A stretch of DNA of 64,000 nucleotides from Marivita sp003149565 (GTDB taxonomy: Bacteria > Pseudomonadota > Alphaproteobacteria > Rhodobacterales > Rhodobacteraceae). Shown one piece after another: positions 25,203-34,475 of the stretch (the stretch's first letter is position 1; every line of letters starts with the position of its first letter). The stretch is from the NCBI RefSeq assembly GCF_965216415.1, contig NZ_CBDCFU010000002.1. One strand, written 5' to 3'. The notes beneath the pieces are model-generated. The model was not told where the DNA came from. It saw only the letters and a program-made list of their open reading frames with translations, and did not search any database. The position numbers were made by a program, and so were the translations under genes.

Positions 25203-27152
25203 TCAGGCCTTATTCATCCGGTTTTCGATAAGATCATCGACGACGGATGGGTCGGCGAGGGTTGAGGTGTCGCCGAGGGCGCCATAGTCGTTTTCGGCGA
25301 TCTTGCGCAGGATGCGGCGCATGATTTTGCCCGAGCGGGTTTTCGGCAGGCCGGGGGCCCACTGGATGAGGTCGGGCGATGCGATCGGGCCGATTTCGGT
25401 GCGGACCCAGCTGCGCAGCTCCTTCATCAGCTCGTCCGAAGGCTCCACGCCGTTCATCAGGGTCACATAGCAATAGATGCCCTGGCCCTTGATGTCGTGC
25501 GGGTAGCCCACCACGGCAGCCTCGGCCACCTTGGCATGCGCCACCAGCGCCGATTCCACCTCGGCGGTGCCCATCCGGTGGCCCGACACGTTGATCACAT
25601 CGTCCACGCGCCCGGTGATCCAGTAGTCGCCATCGGCGTCGCGGCGGCAGCCGTCGCCCGAGAAGTAATAGCCCTTGTAGTCCGAGAAGTAGGTCTTCTC
25701 GAACCGCTCGTGATCGCCCCAGACGGTGCGCATCTGGCCCGGCCAGCTGTCCTTGATCGCCAGCACGCCCTCGGTGGGGCTGGCATGGATTTCCTCACCC
25801 GATTGCGGGTCGAGCACAACCGGCTGCACCCCGAAGAACGGCTTCATCGCCGCGCCCGGCTTGGTCGCGTGTGCGCCCGGCAGCGGGGTGAGCAGGTGCC
25901 CGCCGGTTTCCGTTTGCCACCATGTGTCGACGATCGGGCAGCGGCCCCCGCCCACCACGTCGTTGTACCAGTTCCACGCCTCGGGGTTGATCGGTTCGCC
26001 CACCGTGCCGAGGATGCGCAGCGAGGATAGATCGCATTTCGTTACGAACTCGTTACCCTGACCCATCAAGGCGCGAATGGCCGTGGGCGCGGTGTAGAAC
26101 TGGTTAACCGAGTGTTTCTCGCAGACCTGCCAGAAGCGGCTCGCATCGGGGTAGGTCGGCACCCCTTCGAACATCAGCGTCGTCGCGCCGTTCGCCAAAG
26201 GCCCGTAAACAATGTAGGAATGCCCGGTGACCCAGCCCACATCGGCGGTACACCAGTAAACGTCGCCTTCATGATAATCGAAGGTAATTTCATGCGTCAG
26301 GGCGGCGTAAACCAAATATCCACCAGTTGAGTGCACAACCCCCTTGGGCTGCCCGGTCGAGCCCGATGTGTAGAGAATGAAAAGGGGGTCTTCGGCATTC
26401 ATTTCGGCAGGCTGGCTGACGTCAGAGGCCTCCAACGCCATTTCATTATAGTCGTAGTCACGGCCGTCGATCCAGGTGGTCTGCCCACCGGTGCGCTTGA
26501 CGACCAGGCATTTCACGCTGTCCTTGCAGTGCAGAAGGGCTGCATCGGCATTGGACTTGAGCGGCGTCTTGCGGCCACCGCGCGGGGCCTCGTCGGCGGT
26601 GATCACCACCTTGGCGTCCGAGCCGTTGATGCGCGCGGCCAGCGCGTCGGGCGAGAAGCCGGCAAAGACGATGGAATGGATCGCGCCGATGCGCGCGCAG
26701 GCCAGCATGGCATAGGCGGCTTCGGGGATCATCGGCAGATAGATCACCACGCGGTCGCCTTTGCGCACACCCAGGCTCTCGAGGATGTTGGCCATCCGGC
26801 AGACGCTGCCATGCAGGTCTTTATAGGTGATGTGCTTGGCGGGCTCGTTGGGATCATCGGGCTCGAAAATGATCGCGGTCTGGTCGCCGCGGGTCTCCAG
26901 ATGCCGGTCGATACAGTTCGCCGCCACGTTCAGCGTGCCGTCGGCAAACCAGTTGATCTTGACCTGGCCAAGCGTGAAGTCGACATCCTTCACCTGGCTC
27001 GGCGCCTTCATCCAGTCCAGACGTTGCGCCTGCTCCGCCCAGAACCCGTCGGGATCAGACACAGACCGCGCATACATCTCCTCATACCGCGCCGCATCAA
27101 CATGCGCGCCAGAAACCACCTCAGACGATGGCGGGTAGGTCTTGTCACTCAT
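25203..27152 (-). CDS. acs: Acetyl-CoA synthetase (AMP-forming)
   Basis: The 649-residue enzyme activates acetate to acetyl-CoA through acetyl-adenylate. Visible are the P-loop YTSGSTGQPKGVVHSTGGYL, WCTADVGWVTGHSY, WWQTETGGHL, YFSGDGCRRDADGDYWITGR and the C-terminal RSGKIMRRILRKIA, whose lysine is the acetylation switch. ATG 27152 is chosen for its GAGGAGG seven bases upstream. It lies downstream of the liv genes on the same strand, behind a terminator. The SLC5-type kinase at 34.7 kb is a plausible regulator by analogy with CrbS. Confidence 0.97.
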   Translation of the reverse strand: MSDKTYPPSSEVVSGAHVDAARYEEMYARSVSDPDGFWAEQAQRLDWMKAPSQVKDVDFTLGQVKINWFADGTLNVAANCIDRHLETRGDQTAIIFEPDDPNEPAKHITYKDLHGSVCRMANILESLGVRKGDRVVIYLPMIPEAAYAMLACARIGAIHSIVFAGFSPDALAARINGSDAKVVITADEAPRGGRKTPLKSNADAALLHCKDSVKCLVVKRTGGQTTWIDGRDYDYNEMALEASDVSQPAEMNAEDPLFILYTSGSTGQPKGVVHSTGGYLVYAALTHEITFDYHEGDVYWCTADVGWVTGHSYIVYGPLANGATTLMFEGVPTYPDASRFWQVCEKHSVNQFYTAPTAIRALMGQGNEFVTKCDLSSLRILGTVGEPINPEAWNWYNDVVGGGRCPIVDTWWQTETGGHLLTPLPGAHATKPGAAMKPFFGVQPVVLDPQSGEEIHASPTEGVLAIKDSWPGQMRTVWGDHERFEKTYFSDYKGYYFSGDGCRRDADGDYWITGRVDDVINVSGHRMGTAEVESALVAHAKVAEAAVVGYPHDIKGQGIYCYVTLMNGVEPSDELMKELRSWVRTEIGPIASPDLIQWAPGLPKTRSGKIMRRILRKIAENDYGALGDTSTLADPSVVDDLIENRMNKA

Positions 27153-27177
27153 GGGGTATCCTCCTCTTTGGTCAGAC

Positions 27178-27212
27178 AAAACCGCCCCCGCCGGGAAATG
27201 GCAAGGGCGGCT
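27178..27212 (-). terminator. Terminator of the liv operon
   Basis: On the minus strand CCGCCCTTGCC pairs with GGCGGGGGCGG (two wobble pairs) and is followed by TTTTG. It separates livF from acs. Confidence 0.65.
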
Positions 27213-27239
27213 TAGGTCGCACTCACATTTGTTCCGCGA

Positions 27240-27995
27240 TCAGATCGCGAGGTATTCGGCGCGCAATGCGTCGTTTTCCAGAACCTCCTCGGCGGTGCCA
27301 TCAAAGACGATGGAACCCGTGTCGAGAATAATGGCGCGGTCTGCCAGTTGCAGGGCGCGCACCGCGTTCTGTTCAACGAGGATGGTGGTCATCCCCTGTT
27401 CCTTGATCACTCGAAGCGTCTTTTCGATCTCGTCCACGATGACCGGTGCCAGACCTTCATAAGGCTCGTCCAGCAGCAACACCTTGATGTCGCGTGCCAA
27501 GGCCCGGGCGATTGACAGCATCTGCTGTTCACCACCCGAAAGCGTGACACCTTCCTGCTTGCGCCGTTCGCCGAGGCGGGGGAAGAGATCGTACAGGCGT
27601 TCGATCGACCAACCGATGGGCGGAGCGATCTGAGCCAGTTGCAGGTTCTCTTCAACCGTCAGGCCGGGAATGATGCAGCGGTCTTCGGGCACAAGGCCCA
27701 AGCCGACAGCTGCAGCGTCATAGGATTTCATGTTGTGCAAGGGCTGGTGGTCCAACCAGATCTCGCCGTGGTTCACCTGTGGACTGTCCATCCGCGCAAT
27801 AGAGCGCAGCGTCGTGGTTTTGCCCGCACCGTTGCGACCCAGAAGCGCGAGAATCTCGCCCTCGTGGACGTTAAAAGAGATGCCCTGCACGATGTAGCTT
27901 TCGCCGTAGTACGAGTGCATGTCCCACACAGAGAGGAAGGCGGGAGCCGTTTCGGCCGCGTTGCGGTTCTTCGAAAAATCGGGTCTGACGTTCAT
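27240..27995 (-). CDS. livF: Branched-chain amino acid-type ABC transporter ATPase (LivF-like)
   Basis: A 251-residue ABC ATPase with Walker A GRNGAGKTT, signature LSGGEQQML and Walker B VLLLDEPYEGLAP. The N-terminus is extended by about 20 residues before the usual LivF start. It is the last gene of the leftward operon binding protein-livH-livM-livG-livF, 27 bases after livG. The family imports branched-chain amino acids, urea or other small substrates; the substrate here is not known. Confidence 0.92.
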   Translation of the reverse strand: MNVRPDFSKNRNAAETAPAFLSVWDMHSYYGESYIVQGISFNVHEGEILALLGRNGAGKTTTLRSIARMDSPQVNHGEIWLDHQPLHNMKSYDAAAVGLGLVPEDRCIIPGLTVEENLQLAQIAPPIGWSIERLYDLFPRLGERRKQEGVTLSGGEQQMLSIARALARDIKVLLLDEPYEGLAPVIVDEIEKTLRVIKEQGMTTILVEQNAVRALQLADRAIILDTGSIVFDGTAEEVLENDALRAEYLAI

Positions 27996-28022
27996 GTGTC
28001 TGTCCTTTCGACAACGCGGGCG

Positions 28023-28778
28023 TTACGCCGCTTCGCCCAGATAGGCTTCTTTCACCTTCGGATGACCCTTGATGTTCTCGGGTGTGTCCTCGACCAGCGG
28101 GGTGCCTTGCGCGAGAACGGTGATCCGTTCCGCGAGCGAGAACACCACATGCATGTCGTGTTCGATGATCGCGATGGTGATGTTGCGCTTTTCCTTGATC
28201 TCCTTGAGAAGATCGATGGTGTTGTTGGTGTCCGCACGCGCCATACCGGCCGTTGGCTCGTCTAGCAGGAGGAGCTTGGGGTTCTGCACCAGACACATTG
28301 CCATTTCGAGGCGGCGCTTGTCACCGCGTGACATAGAGGCCGAATGCATGTCGCGCTTGTCGATCATGTTCACCTCTTCCAGCATGCTCTCTGCCTGATC
28401 GCGCAGTTCCGCTTCGCTAATCACCGATCGGATACCATGCAGAGCGAACGACCCGTCGCGTCTTGCAAAGCAGGGGATCAGCATGTTTTCCATCACCGTC
28501 AGATCACCAAAAATCTCGGGTGTCTGGAACACGCGCGAAATGCCCATCTGGTTGATCTCGAACGGGGTGCGGCCCAGCACGCTTTGTCCGTCGAACATGA
28601 CTGACCCGGTGTCCGGGATCAGTTTGCCGACAAGACAATTGAGCAGGGTGGATTTCCCGGCCCCGTTCGGGCCGATGATCGCGTGGCAGCTGTTCTCGGC
28701 TACGCTGAGATTTACCTTGCCAAGGGCCTGCAGGCCACCAAACCGTTTATTGACGTCTTTGACTTCAAGAATGCCCAT
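28023..28778 (-). CDS. livG: Branched-chain amino acid-type ABC transporter ATPase (LivG-like)
   Basis: The 251-residue ATPase has Walker A GPNGAGKST, the LivG-type insert (FQTPEIFGDLTVMENMLIP), signature MSRGDKRRLEMAM and Walker B LLLLDEPTAGMA. The ABC signature reads SRGDKRR in place of the usual SGGxQR, an unusual but seen variant. It lies 12 bases after livM, and forms a heterodimer with LivF on the LivHM permease. Confidence 0.92.
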   Translation of the reverse strand: MGILEVKDVNKRFGGLQALGKVNLSVAENSCHAIIGPNGAGKSTLLNCLVGKLIPDTGSVMFDGQSVLGRTPFEINQMGISRVFQTPEIFGDLTVMENMLIPCFARRDGSFALHGIRSVISEAELRDQAESMLEEVNMIDKRDMHSASMSRGDKRRLEMAMCLVQNPKLLLLDEPTAGMARADTNNTIDLLKEIKEKRNITIAIIEHDMHVVFSLAERITVLAQGTPLVEDTPENIKGHPKVKEAYLGEAA

Positions 28779-28790
28779 CTGTCCGTCTCC

Positions 28791-29990
28791 TTATTCTGCA
28801 GGTTCGGTGGACGCGGATTTCGGGTTATCCGCTTTTTTGCGACCGAAGAGATTGGCCAGTTTCTGACCACCTTCAACGAGGCCACCGGGCAGGAAGATCA
28901 CGACCAGCATGAACACGATGCCAAGCGTCAGGTGCCAACCTTTGCCGATGAACGGATAGATCATCGTCACAACCAGGTCTTCAAGACCGTCAGGGAGGAA
29001 GGCGAACCACCCGTGGAGGATGTCCGAGTTGATCTTGGAAATGATGTTTTCCATGTATTTGATCATACCCGCACCCAGAACCGGTCCGATTAGGGTTCCG
29101 ACGCCGCCAAGGATTGTCATCAGAACAACCTCTCCCGAAGCGGTCCAGAACATCCGCTCGGCACCGGCGAGAGGGTCCATCGAGGCCATCAGGCCACCGG
29201 CAAGACCGGCATACATGCCAGAGATCACAAAGGCCGCCAGGGTGTAGGGCCGCGGGTTCACGCCAGTGTAGTTCAGACGTTGCTGGTTCGATTTGATCGC
29301 TCGGAGCATCATGCCGAACGGTGACCGGAAGATGCGGATCGACAGATAGAAGGCGATCAGCATGATGACAGCGCAGAAGTAGTAGCCGAAGTTGAAGGTA
29401 AACACCCAGCTGCCCATCACCATCTCAAAGCTGTCGCGCATCTCCAGCCCGAACAGTCCGGGAACCGGAATGTTGCCCTCTGATGCGCTCGCGCTTTCCA
29501 GAATACGGGGATCATCCAGTGCCAGTTGCAGACCGGTTTCACCGCCCGTGATCGGAGTGAGAACCGAATATGCCAGAGCGAAGGACATCTGAGCGAACGC
29601 CAGCGTCAGGATCGAGAAGTAGATGCCCGAGCGCCGCAGGCTGACATAACCGATGATCAGGGCAAACGCGCCAGCTGTGATAACCGCAAGCACGATGGCC
29701 GGTAGCACGTTCATGCTAAGCAGTTTGAACATCCAGACCGCTGCGTAAGACCCCACACCGAGGAAGGCAGCGTGACCAAAGCTGAGATAGCCGGTCAGGC
29801 CGAACAGGATGTTGAAGCCGATTGCGAAGATTCCGAAGATCACGAAGCGCTGCATCAGGTCAGGGTAGCCCGCGTTGAACTGAGCCATCGCTGACCCCTC
29901 GGGGAACGGGTTGAGCAGGAATGGGGCAAACGCCACCAGACCTGCAACGATCAGCAGGAGGGATGCGTCTTTTTTGTTCAGTCCGAACAT
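28791..29990 (-). CDS. livM: Branched-chain amino acid-type ABC permease (LivM-like)
   Basis: A 399-residue integral membrane protein with about ten helices. The LivM signatures FGLTGYLSFGHAAFLGVGSY and the cytoplasmic coupling segment RAIKSNQQRLNYTGVNPRPY are clear, as is GVGTLIGPVLGAG. Its start lies 3 bases after the livH stop, so the two are co-translated. A charged C-terminal tail (GRKKADNPKSAST) follows the last helix. Confidence 0.92.
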   Translation of the reverse strand: MFGLNKKDASLLLIVAGLVAFAPFLLNPFPEGSAMAQFNAGYPDLMQRFVIFGIFAIGFNILFGLTGYLSFGHAAFLGVGSYAAVWMFKLLSMNVLPAIVLAVITAGAFALIIGYVSLRRSGIYFSILTLAFAQMSFALAYSVLTPITGGETGLQLALDDPRILESASASEGNIPVPGLFGLEMRDSFEMVMGSWVFTFNFGYYFCAVIMLIAFYLSIRIFRSPFGMMLRAIKSNQQRLNYTGVNPRPYTLAAFVISGMYAGLAGGLMASMDPLAGAERMFWTASGEVVLMTILGGVGTLIGPVLGAGMIKYMENIISKINSDILHGWFAFLPDGLEDLVVTMIYPFIGKGWHLTLGIVFMLVVIFLPGGLVEGGQKLANLFGRKKADNPKSASTEPAE

Positions 29991-29993
29991 GGA

Positions 29994-31025
29994 TCAGTCC
30001 TCCATCACGCCTTTGCGACCCATCAGGCCACGTGGACGTGTCAGTAGAATTACGATGGCGACAAGGTAGATGATCACCTGATTGATGCCGGGGATGATGT
30101 CGATAACTTCCCGCATGGAGGCAAAGCTTTCGAGAATACCGAGCAGGAAACCTGCAAGCACGGCGCCCGGAAGCGACCCCATTCCGCCGACAACCACCAC
30201 AACGAAGCTCAGAACAAGGAAGTCCATGCCCATGTGATAGTTTGGAGAGTTGATCGGTGTGTACATCACACCGGCGAGGCCCGCGACCGCAGCAGCCAAA
30301 CCGAACATGATGGTGAATCGTTTGTCGATATTGATGCCCAAGAGCCCGACAGTTTCCCGGTCGGCCATACCAGCGCGGACAACCATCCCGAAGGTGGTGA
30401 ACTGAAGGAAGGCGAACACGGCGCCAATGATAATGGCTGCGAAGGCGAAATAGACGAGGCGCCAGTAGGGATAGATGATTGTGTTTGGCTCAAAGCCGAT
30501 CAGCGCGCCGAAATCGAACGACCCTGTGAACGCTTCTGGCGCGGGTGTCGGGATCGGGTTTGCGCCGTAGTAATACTTGATGATTTCCTGCAGCACGATT
30601 GCCAGGCCGAATGTCACGAGGATCTGGTCAGCATGCGGACGCTTGTAGAAGTGCTTGATCAGGCCACGCTCCATGATCACACCAACAAGGATCATGATCG
30701 GAATCGCGAACAGGATCGAAAGCGGTACCGCCCAGTCGATGATGCTGGAGCCCAAAGCTTCGCCGAAGATGTCGAACACATACGGGACGTCGCGCGTAGC
30801 CGGGTTTCCAAGGAAGTCGACCTGGCCCGGGATGGCAACCTCGTGACTGAGGCTGAGAAGCCGCGACAGTGTCACAGCACAGAAGGCACCGATCATGAAC
30901 AACGCGCCGTGCGCGAAGTTCACCACGCCCAGCGTGCCGAAGATGAGTGTGAGGCCAAGCGCGATCAGCGCGTAGGCCGAGCCCTTGTCGAGCCCGTTGA
31001 GAATTTGCAGGATTATGGCGTCCAT
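29994..31025 (-). CDS. livH: Branched-chain amino acid-type ABC permease (LivH-like)
   Basis: The 343-residue permease opens with ILNGLDKGSAYALIALGLTLIFGTLGVVNFAHGA, typical of LivH, and has the coupling motif RAGMADRETVGLLGINIDK. It has an insertion of about 50 residues (SHEVAIPGQVDFLGNPATRD...) after helix 2 compared with E. coli LivH, seen in related transporters of roseobacters. The start at 31025 follows GGGTGGGG. Confidence 0.9.
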   Translation of the reverse strand: MDAIILQILNGLDKGSAYALIALGLTLIFGTLGVVNFAHGALFMIGAFCAVTLSRLLSLSHEVAIPGQVDFLGNPATRDVPYVFDIFGEALGSSIIDWAVPLSILFAIPIMILVGVIMERGLIKHFYKRPHADQILVTFGLAIVLQEIIKYYYGANPIPTPAPEAFTGSFDFGALIGFEPNTIIYPYWRLVYFAFAAIIIGAVFAFLQFTTFGMVVRAGMADRETVGLLGINIDKRFTIMFGLAAAVAGLAGVMYTPINSPNYHMGMDFLVLSFVVVVVGGMGSLPGAVLAGFLLGILESFASMREVIDIIPGINQVIIYLVAIVILLTRPRGLMGRKGVMED

Positions 31026-31063
31026 TGCCCCACCCTTTGCGGTCAGAAGTGTGGAAGTGCAGG

Positions 31064-31120
31064 CAGCCCGTAACAGCAACGGGCTGAGAGAGAAGTGAGG
31101 CGGGCCGGTTGGCCCACCTC
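31064..31120 (-). other. Two mRNA hairpins between the binding-protein gene and livH
   Basis: CAGCCCGT/ACGGGCTG (31064-31071 and 31079-31086) and GAGGCGGGCC/GGCCCACCTC (31097-31106 and 31111-31120, one wobble) form two stems in the 108-base gap. No T tract follows. Such stems after binding-protein genes commonly raise the level of the upstream mRNA over the permease part. Confidence 0.55.
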
Positions 31121-31133
31121 GGAAGACAGCGGC

Positions 31134-32480
31134 TTATGCGCCGTTGTTGCAGGAGCCCAGAGCACCGCCAGCGAACTGCGGGTGATCTGGTGCGTAGGTG
31201 ACCTGATCCACCGGGGTGACTTCCACGATTTCGAGGAGGTCGAATTCGGAGGACGGGTTTTCCTTACCCTTCACAACCAGAACGTCTTTGAAGCACTGGT
31301 GATCGTCGGCGCGGTACAGCGTCTTGCCGTTGCCCATGCCGTCGAACTCGAAGCCTTCGAGCGCTTCGACAACTGCGCACGGTGCGAACGAACCAGCACG
31401 TTCCACCGCATCTGCGTAGAGCAGGGCCTGAACGTAGCAGGTATGTGCTGCCTGCGACGGCGGGAAGCCGTACTTTGTGCCGAAGGACTGAACGAATGCC
31501 TTGGAGCCTTCGTCCTGCAGCGACCAGTGCCAGTTTGTCGAACCGAAGATGCCCTTAACGTTGGCACCGGCACCCTTCGCCATCAGGCGCGAGTAGAGCG
31601 GAACGATGATCTGGAAGTCTTTGCCGTTGACCTGCTTGTCACGCAGACCGAACTGAACGGCGTTGGTCAGCGAGTTCACCATGTTTCCGCCGTAGTGGTT
31701 CAGAACCAGCGTATCGGCTCCGGACTGCAGAACAGGCGCGATGTAGGACGAGAAGTCTGTCTGGGTGAGCGGTGTTTTCACAGCCGCAACGGTTTCCCAG
31801 CCCATTGCTTCGGTCGAGGACTTGATCGCTTCCTCGGTGGTGTAACCCCAGTTGTAGTCTGCGGTCAGGTGATATGCCTTACGGTCGGTGCCGTAGTTGG
31901 CTGCAAGCACAGGCGCGAGCGCCGCACCGGACATGTACGAGTTGAAGAAGTGGCGGAAACCGTTGGCCCGCTTGTCCTTACCCGTTGTGTCGTTGGAGTG
32001 TGTCAGGCCAGCCATGAAGATGACGCCTGCTTCCTGGCAGAGCGCCTGAACCGCCACGGCCACACCCGAGGACGAACCGCCTGTGATCATCACCGCGCCG
32101 TCTTTTTCGATCATCGACTTCGCCGAGGCGCGCGCTGCGTCAGACTTGGTCTGCGTGTCGCCGGTTACGTACTCGACTTTCTTGCCAAGGATACCGTTGC
32201 CCTGAAGCGCCTTTGACGAGAAGGTGTTCAGCATGCCGCCGTCGCCTTCGCCGTTCAGGTGTTCAACGGCCAGCTCGTAGGCGCGAAGTTCGTCTGCACC
32301 CTCGTCTGCGTAGGGGCCGGACTGAGGTACGTTGAAACCCAGCGTAACGGTCGAGCCTGTCGGTGCGTTGGTAAAGCCTTCGTGGCCCGCTGCGGACAGG
32401 TAGGTCGGCAGAGCAAGACCCGCCCCTGCTACAGCACCGGTCTTGAGCACGCCGCGACGTGTCAGGTTGCCTTTGGACAT
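31134..32480 (-). CDS. ABC transporter substrate-binding protein (branched-chain amino acid/amide type)
   Basis: A 448-residue periplasmic protein with a Tat-like signal (LTRRGVLKTGAVAGAGLALP) and the Peripla_BP_6 fold: TVTLGFNVPQSGPYADEG, VMITGGSSSGVAVAVQAL, YGTDRKAYHLTADYNWGYT. It is first in the leftward liv operon, the usual place for the binding protein. The pocket cannot be read to a substrate; its long form (over 430 residues) resembles urea/amide-type rather than E. coli LivJ/K proteins. Proximity to acs and an ScfR-like regulator suggests a carboxylate, which is only inference. Confidence 0.88.
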   Translation of the reverse strand: MSKGNLTRRGVLKTGAVAGAGLALPTYLSAAGHEGFTNAPTGSTVTLGFNVPQSGPYADEGADELRAYELAVEHLNGEGDGGMLNTFSSKALQGNGILGKKVEYVTGDTQTKSDAARASAKSMIEKDGAVMITGGSSSGVAVAVQALCQEAGVIFMAGLTHSNDTTGKDKRANGFRHFFNSYMSGAALAPVLAANYGTDRKAYHLTADYNWGYTTEEAIKSSTEAMGWETVAAVKTPLTQTDFSSYIAPVLQSGADTLVLNHYGGNMVNSLTNAVQFGLRDKQVNGKDFQIIVPLYSRLMAKGAGANVKGIFGSTNWHWSLQDEGSKAFVQSFGTKYGFPPSQAAHTCYVQALLYADAVERAGSFAPCAVVEALEGFEFDGMGNGKTLYRADDHQCFKDVLVVKGKENPSSEFDLLEIVEVTPVDQVTYAPDHPQFAGGALGSCNNGA

Positions 32481-32585
32481 ATAATCCTCCCAATGTCTTT
32501 AAGGGTTTGGCGGGGATCCTCCGACCGCCAACACCGCACATATGTGCAAATCGATTATCGGCTATGCATGGAAAACATAGCAATA

Positions 32586-32605
32586 AGCGCTTTGCCCCAA
32601 ACGCT
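32586..32605. promoter_or_regulatory. Candidate ScfR-type operator
   Basis: AGCGCTTTGCCCCAAACGCT is a near-perfect dyad around TTTG-CCC-CAAA with GCG/CGC flanks. It lies between the divergent binding-protein gene and the ScfR-like regulator gene. TTTGC-containing dyads are what RamB/PccR-type regulators recognise. A second dyad, AGAAAT-6-ATTTCT, is at 32636-32653. Confidence 0.45.
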
Positions 32606-32699
32606 TTTTCTGTCAAAAAATGAACAACGCGCCGCAGAAATCTGTAAATTTCTTTTTTCCGCAGTGCAGAAACAGGTTGATTCAGCACGGGAAATTGAC

Positions 32700-34001
32700 A
32701 TGCCCCGAGACACTCTGACAGGAAGTCGAATCCGCGAGCGACGGGTGATGGCGGGCATGAAGCAATCTGAACTGGCGAAACGGGCCGATATTTCGCCGTC
32801 CTACCTGAATTTGATTGAACACAACCGTCGCAGAATCGGTGGCAAGTTGCTGGTCGATATTGCCCACGCGCTTGGCGTTGAGCCCGGCTCGTTGACTGAG
32901 GGGGCAGAAACCGCTTTGCTCACAACTTTGCGCGAAGCGGCAAGCGGCGCAGACATGCCAGAGGCGGAGTTTGCGCGCGTCGAGGAATTCGCGGGGCGTT
33001 TTCCGGGATGGGCGGGTCTGCTTGCCGACACCCAGCGCAAGGTGGAAGCCTTGCAAGGCAGCGTTGAGGCGCTGACCGATCGCCTGACGCATGACCCCCA
33101 TCTTGCAGCGTCACTGCACGAGATGCTGTCAACCGTAACGGCGATCCGGTCTGCCGCGTCAATTCTCGTGGAGCCCGGGGATATCGAACCGGAATGGCAA
33201 CGCCGCTTCAATCGCAATATCTACGAAGACAGTGCGCGGCTGGCCGACACCAGCCGGAGCCTGGCGCAATATCTTGAAGAAGCGGATTCTGACGCCTCGG
33301 AAACCAATGCACCGCAAGACGAACTTGATGCGGTGTTCCAGCGATACGGGTTTCACCTGCCTGCGCTTGAAACACGCGAGGCTGATGTCGACGCAGTGAC
33401 GGAAACCCTGGGGCAGGATTTGTCCCAGGCGGCACGTTGGTTGTTGCGGCGTGTCTTGGTCCGATATCGCTCGGATGCTAGAAAAATGCCGCTGGGGGCG
33501 TGCGCAGATGTTGTTGCGGTCTCAGGACATGATCCCTTTGCGTTTGCTGAAAGGTTTGACTATGATCTGACATCTGCAATGCGGCGGTTGGCGCATCTGC
33601 CCGAAGATATCTTGCCGGACGCGGTCGGGCTTGCCATTTGCGATGGCTCCGGCGTGACAACGTTCAGAAAGCCGTTGCCTGAATTTCCATTGCCGCGCTT
33701 GGGTGCCGGCTGCGCGCTCTGGCCCCTTTACCGCGCGCTGGCTCGGCCCATGATGGTACATGTGGATGTGATGGAGCAATCCGCGCGAGCCGCCGCTCGG
33801 CATCGGGGCATAGCGATCTCGCAACCCATTGGGCCTGTTCGGCCGCACGAGGACGTTCTCTTCGAAAGCCACATGTTAATTGTGCCTGAGCCTAAGCGAG
33901 ACACCGCAGAGCCGATCCGTCAGGTTGGTTTGACGTGCCGTATCTGTCCTCACGCCTCCTGCACCGCGCGGCGCGAGCCGTCGATTATGGTCACATCTTA
34001 A
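32700..34001 (+). CDS. XRE-family regulator of the ScfR/DUF2083 type
   Basis: The 433-residue regulator has an N-terminal Cro/C1 helix-turn-helix (residues about 8-62; MKQSELAKRADISPSYLNLIE), a middle region with an EMLSTVTAIRSAAS helix segment, and the C-terminal cysteine motif CRICPHASCTARREPS. This architecture is that of short-chain fatty acyl-CoA regulators such as PccR of Rhodobacter sphaeroides. The start MPRDTL at 32700 is chosen over longer frames crossing the divergent promoter. It is divergent from the liv operon and just upstream of a two-component module; it may control acetate or propionate genes. Confidence 0.8.
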   Translation: MPRDTLTGSRIRERRVMAGMKQSELAKRADISPSYLNLIEHNRRRIGGKLLVDIAHALGVEPGSLTEGAETALLTTLREAASGADMPEAEFARVEEFAGRFPGWAGLLADTQRKVEALQGSVEALTDRLTHDPHLAASLHEMLSTVTAIRSAASILVEPGDIEPEWQRRFNRNIYEDSARLADTSRSLAQYLEEADSDASETNAPQDELDAVFQRYGFHLPALETREADVDAVTETLGQDLSQAARWLLRRVLVRYRSDARKMPLGACADVVAVSGHDPFAFAERFDYDLTSAMRRLAHLPEDILPDAVGLAICDGSGVTTFRKPLPEFPLPRLGAGCALWPLYRALARPMMVHVDVMEQSARAAARHRGIAISQPIGPVRPHEDVLFESHMLIVPEPKRDTAEPIRQVGLTCRICPHASCTARREPSIMVTS

Positions 34002-34106
34002 ACTCGGAAGCTTTGACACATTGCCCGCACTTCGTAATAGTTTATGCAAGCTGGCCAAAAATAACGGCAAAAGCCGATCAGCTTCTTGCGGCACGGGGGA
34101 GGGCGC

Positions 34107-34475
34107 ATGTCGAAACAGGTTTTGTTGATCGAAGATGAACCTAACATCATTGAGGCGATCTCGTTCATTCTGTCGCGTGACGGATGGAGTGTGAAGACCC
34201 ACTCCAATGGTGCGGATGCGGTCGAAATCGTGAAAGAACGAAAGCCTGATGTCGTCATTCTTGACGTGATGCTGCCAGGCAAGAGTGGCTACGATATTCT
34301 AAGGGAGCTGCGCGAAGACCCTGAAAACAGCGCGCTGCCTGTTCTGATGCTGACGGCGCGAGGTCAGACAAAAGACCGGGAAATTGCCGAGCGCGCAGGT
34401 TGCGATGCGTTTATGACCAAGCCCTTCTCCAATGCGGATGTGCTTGAAACCGTGCGCGCCCTTGCCGCCAAATGA
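34107..34475 (+). CDS. Stand-alone response-regulator receiver domain
   Basis: A 122-residue CheY-like receiver with no output domain. The acidic pair lies in IEDEPN (E9, D10), the phosphoacceptor is Asp53 (VILDVMLPG), with Thr83 (MLTARG) and Lys105 (TKPFS). GGGGGAGGGCGC precedes ATG 34107. It overlaps the next gene by 4 bases and belongs to a three-gene unit with the small membrane protein and SLC5-type kinase, so it is the probable phosphorylation partner of that kinase. What it acts on is not visible. Confidence 0.9.
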   Translation: MSKQVLLIEDEPNIIEAISFILSRDGWSVKTHSNGADAVEIVKERKPDVVILDVMLPGKSGYDILRELREDPENSALPVLMLTARGQTKDREIAERAGCDAFMTKPFSNADVLETVRALAAK

